Part shown: positions 6,153 through 8,254 of the stretch, one piece after another
Position numbering within the stretch: position 1 is the stretch's first letter
Layout: each line of letters opens with the position of its first letter
Assembly (NCBI GenBank): GCA_027066695.1
Contig: JAMONE010000172.1
Location: 1 to 8,254 of the forward strand
Length of the DNA: 8,254 bases
Source: Micavibrio sp.
Lineage (GTDB): Bacteria > Pseudomonadota > Alphaproteobacteria > Micavibrionales > Micavibrionaceae
Direction: 5' to 3'
Translations under genes and position numbers: made by a program
The notes under the pieces: model-generated
Databases searched by the model: none
Told to the model about the DNA's origin: nothing
The model's input: the letters and a program-made list of their open reading frames with translations, nothing else

Positions 6153-6594
6153 TTAACTCTCGTTTCACTTCAAAAAGCCCAAAAGCAGCATTAGCCGCCA
6201 CAGCTCCCTTATTCTTTTGCGCGGGATCAGAGCGCACAATAGCTTGCACAAAAGTGTCACAAGTTAAAATACCATTACCGATGGCTAGGCTATGCTCCAG
6301 CGATAGCTTTGATAACCCATCCGCGCTTACATTACAAACGATATCGTAATGCGAGGTTTCTCCGCGGATAACGCAGCCTAACGCCACAAAGCCATCGAAC
6401 GCAAGATTGGATACGCTGTGAGTTTCTTTCCTCATTGAACCATATTTAATTATGGTGGGAATTTCCAGCGCTCCGCTTGCCTCGAATATCTCATATGTTG
6501 CGCGTTTTTCATCTAACACAGCTTTTGCGCCAGCAAGCAAATTATCTGAAATCTCTTTATAATATGGCGATACAACAATCATGAAATGCGGCAT
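6145..6594 (-). CDS. ribH: 6,7-dimethyl-8-ribityllumazine synthase
   Basis: RibH condenses 5-amino-6-ribitylamino-uracil with 3,4-dihydroxy-2-butanone 4-phosphate to give 6,7-dimethyl-8-ribityllumazine, the last but one step of riboflavin synthesis. The 149-residue length is normal. Motifs in order are LLAGAKAVL (19-27), EASGALEIP (38-46), GCVIRGETSHYDIV (73-86) with the proton-transfer His at 82, IGNGILTCDT (105-114), and NKGAVAANAA (128-137) after the substrate-phosphate Arg at about 121. The ATG at 6592-6594 has an excellent ribosome binding site AAGAAGGA (ending 6 nt upstream) that overlaps the ribB stop codon, and only 12 bp separate the two genes. Clearly part of the riboflavin operon. 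Confidence 0.97.
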   Translation of the reverse strand: MPHFMIVVSPYYKEISDNLLAGAKAVLDEKRATYEIFEASGALEIPTIIKYGSMRKETHSVSNLAFDGFVALGCVIRGETSHYDIVCNVSADGLSKLSLEHSLAIGNGILTCDTFVQAIVRSDPAQKNKGAVAANAAFGLFEVKRELNV

Positions 6595-6606
6595 TATAAT
6601 TCCTTC

Positions 6607-7719
6607 TTAAGATATTGGTTTTTGACCATGAATGTGAAGATTATAACCATCCAGACCAATGATATTTTTGGGACTGTTAGAGAGTAAAACCATATTACGC
6701 ACGCCTAAGTCCAGCAGAATTTGCGCACCAATTCCATAATCTCGCAAAACTTTATCATTTGGCCTTGTATCTCTAATAAGTTTTTCAGAAAGACGAGTGG
6801 CATTAGGCGGGCGCAGCAATACAATTACTCCGCGCCCTTCTTTTTCAATCATTTGCATAGCTTTTTGCAAATCACTATCTTGATTACCCCCAAGAACATC
6901 CCCAATTATATCCACAGCGTGCATCCGCACCAAAACAGGATCATTATTGCTGTTCGATATATCACCCTTAACAAGGGCTATATGCTCGGCATATTCAATT
7001 TCGGAGATATAAAGATGGAGGTTAAACTCTCCGCCAAAACGAGATGTAAATTTCTCTTCATGGATAGATTTAACCATGATTTCAGTGCGCCTACGGTGCG
7101 CGATAAGATCGGCAATAGTTCCAATTTTCAAATCATGTTTAGTAGCAAATAGCGCAAGATCATCAAGACGCGCCATAGTGCCATCATCATTCATAATCTC
7201 GCAAATAACGCCTGCACCGCTAAAGCCTGCAAGCTTTGATAAATCCACGGCGGCTTCTGTATGACCTGCGCGAACAAGCACTCCGCCCTCCCTCGCCAAA
7301 AGCGGGAATACATGACCTGGTGTGGCGATATCATCAGGGCCATTATCAGGGTTAATAGCATCTTGAATGGTCTTGGCGCGATCTGCCGCAGAAATACCTG
7401 TTGTTACGCCCTCTTTTGCTTCGATTGAGACGGTAAAAGCCGTGCGGTGCTGCGCGTTATTCCCGCGCCCCATAAGCTGTAGCCCCAAGCGATCAACCAT
7501 AGCCTCTTCCATTGGCAGACAAATAAGCCCGCGGGCATCCTTTGCCATGAAATTAATGTTTTCAGCCGTGGCCATTTGCGCCGCGATGATAAGATCACCC
7601 TCATTCTCTCGGGTCTCATCATCGACAATAATAACAGGCTTGCCGCGTTTCATATCTTCTATAATTTCATCAATAGATGATAAAATATCTTGTTCTTGTT
7701 TCATCAATGCTTCACCCAT
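6607..7719 (-). CDS. ribB: 3,4-dihydroxy-2-butanone 4-phosphate synthase with degenerate GTP cyclohydrolase II domain
   Basis: RibB turns ribulose 5-phosphate into 3,4-dihydroxy-2-butanone 4-phosphate and formate. In this 370-residue reading, the N-terminal ~205 residues carry the intact synthase: DDETRENEGDLI (33-44, acidic metal and substrate loop), TPGHVFPLLA (133-142), RAGHTEAAVDL (150-160) and CEIMNDDGTMAR (173-184). The C-terminal half aligns with GTP cyclohydrolase II (RibA), for example RMHAVDIIGDV (265-275), KEGRGVIVL (293-301) and LLSNSPKNI (345-353). All three zinc cysteines are missing, and there is no Cys after residue 173. This matches the RibBX type, in which only the synthase half is active. 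The start is the ATG at 7717-7719: AAGGA lies 10 nt upstream and the gene overlaps the ribE stop by 8 bp. The frame is open back to a TTG at 7755, which is less likely. Confidence 0.94.
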   Translation of the reverse strand: MGEALMKQEQDILSSIDEIIEDMKRGKPVIIVDDETRENEGDLIIAAQMATAENINFMAKDARGLICLPMEEAMVDRLGLQLMGRGNNAQHRTAFTVSIEAKEGVTTGISAADRAKTIQDAINPDNGPDDIATPGHVFPLLAREGGVLVRAGHTEAAVDLSKLAGFSGAGVICEIMNDDGTMARLDDLALFATKHDLKIGTIADLIAHRRRTEIMVKSIHEEKFTSRFGGEFNLHLYISEIEYAEHIALVKGDISNSNNDPVLVRMHAVDIIGDVLGGNQDSDLQKAMQMIEKEGRGVIVLLRPPNATRLSEKLIRDTRPNDKVLRDYGIGAQILLDLGVRNMVLLSNSPKNIIGLDGYNLHIHGQKPIS

Positions 7720-8254
7720 TTTTCTGCAATCCTTCGCATTCAATCTGCCTGACAATATAACGCGCCAGCATATCGATTTCTATATTTATATAATCACCCA
7801 CTATGCGATCACTCAATGTAGTATTATTCCAAGTATGGGGGATAATATTAACACCAAAGCCCGCGTCATCAACCTCATTAACCGTCAGTGATATCCCGTC
7901 AATAGTAATAGAACCCTTAGCCGCAAGATAGCTCTCCATTTGTGGGGGAATAGCGATCTTAATGCGCCTAGAATCACCTTCTTTTGTTATTTCTAAAATT
8001 TTTGTCGTTGCATCAACATGCCCCGATACAAAATGCCCTCCAATTTCATCGCCTACTTTAAGAGATGGCTCAAGATTGATGCGGCTCAAGACACGCCATG
8101 TGCCAATAATGGTTTTACTCAAAGTCTCCGCAGAAACATCAACAAAAAAGCTGTTATCACTTTTATTTACTACAGTTAGGCAGCACCCAGAACAGCTAAT
8201 TGATGCTCCTATTTGAATCTTGGATAAATCCATATTAGTTTCAATCTCAATTTG
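7712..8254 (-). CDS. ribE: Riboflavin synthase alpha chain, N-terminus cut by window edge
   Basis: Riboflavin synthase dismutates two molecules of 6,7-dimethyl-8-ribityllumazine to riboflavin and a pyrimidine that is recycled by RibH. The reading frame runs open to the right edge, giving 180 visible residues. The Met at 8231-8233 is internal, because the residues before it (IEIETN) fit the family and the usual MFTGIIE start is still missing, about 20-25 residues away. Two lumazine-binding repeats are seen: GASISCSGCCLTVV with GDEIGGHFVSGHVD, then GSITIDGISLTVNEV with IPHTWNNTTL and a closing NIEIDMLARYI. The stop at 7712-7714 overlaps the ribB start in ATGGGTGA. Whether an FMN riboswitch controls the operon cannot be seen, because the upstream part lies outside the window. 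Confidence 0.95.
   Translation of the reverse strand, partial: QIEIETNMDLSKIQIGASISCSGCCLTVVNKSDNSFFVDVSAETLSKTIIGTWRVLSRINLEPSLKVGDEIGGHFVSGHVDATTKILEITKEGDSRRIKIAIPPQMESYLAAKGSITIDGISLTVNEVDDAGFGVNIIPHTWNNTTLSDRIVGDYINIEIDMLARYIVRQIECEGLQKNG

Noticed and set aside
6721..7152. Open frame of 143 codons on the plus strand
   Set aside because: It lies wholly antisense to the well-supported ribB gene, has no ribosome binding site and no recognisable protein features; a shadow frame.
7367..7891. Open frame of 174 codons on the plus strand
   Set aside because: Antisense to ribB and ribE, both firmly identified; Ser/Ile-rich shadow composition and no start signals.
8200..8254. FMN riboswitch upstream of the riboflavin genes
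   Set aside because: The right edge is still inside ribE, so any leader is outside the window; no such element is seen between the rib genes.
1..8254. Mobile element, phage, CRISPR or defence island
   Set aside because: No transposase, integrase, terminal repeats, regularly spaced repeats or known defence domains were found; nearly all sequence is taken up by core genes in conserved order.

Overview
The window looks like ordinary chromosomal core DNA from a rather AT-rich alphaproteobacterium. The evidence is the gene order. A divergent bamE sits beside a cytochrome-bc1 chaperone (CBP3-type), yceD (DUF177), rpmF, plsX and fabH, and a ribE-ribB(A)-ribH-nusB cluster follows; both arrangements are typical of Alphaproteobacteria. 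The CBP3-type chaperone and the degenerate GTP-cyclohydrolase-like half of the RibB protein also point there. Genus and species cannot be told from the sequence alone.

Layout from left to right. Positions 1-3146 are one minus-strand block, transcribed right to left: CBP3-type chaperone, yceD, rpmF (only 59 codons), plsX and fabH, with fabH running off the left edge. It links respiratory-complex assembly, the ribosome (L32 and an rRNA-linked factor) and the start of fatty acid and phospholipid synthesis. A 68-bp divergent gap (3147-3214) separates it from bamE on the plus strand, an outer-membrane lipoprotein of the BAM complex. Behind bamE, 14 bp away, is an unrecognised 163-codon gene with a TTG start and one membrane anchor. 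It faces a minus-strand gene for a secreted FliL-related protein.

A 155-bp AT-rich intergenic stretch (4616-4770) separates the FliL-like gene from a divergent plus-strand gene for an unrecognised 281-residue soluble acidic helical protein. It holds a promoter candidate in each direction and a small inverted repeat. The 281-codon gene ends stop-on-stop against nusB.

Positions 5613-8254 are the minus-strand riboflavin operon: ribE (start lost at the right edge), ribB with a degenerate GTP cyclohydrolase II domain, ribH and nusB. ribE/ribB and ribH/nusB overlap by 8 bp, and ribB and ribH are 12 bp apart. The products make 3,4-dihydroxy-2-butanone 4-phosphate, condense it to lumazine and dismutate lumazine to riboflavin. 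The GTP cyclohydrolase II step appears not to be supplied here, because the zinc cysteines are gone. NusB is a transcription antitermination factor that commonly shares this operon.

I see no mobile element, CRISPR array, phage gene, tRNA, rRNA or defence system. The least explained items are the two unrecognised genes (3682-4173 and 4771-5616), the FliL-like secreted protein, and a proline/acidic insert in NusB.
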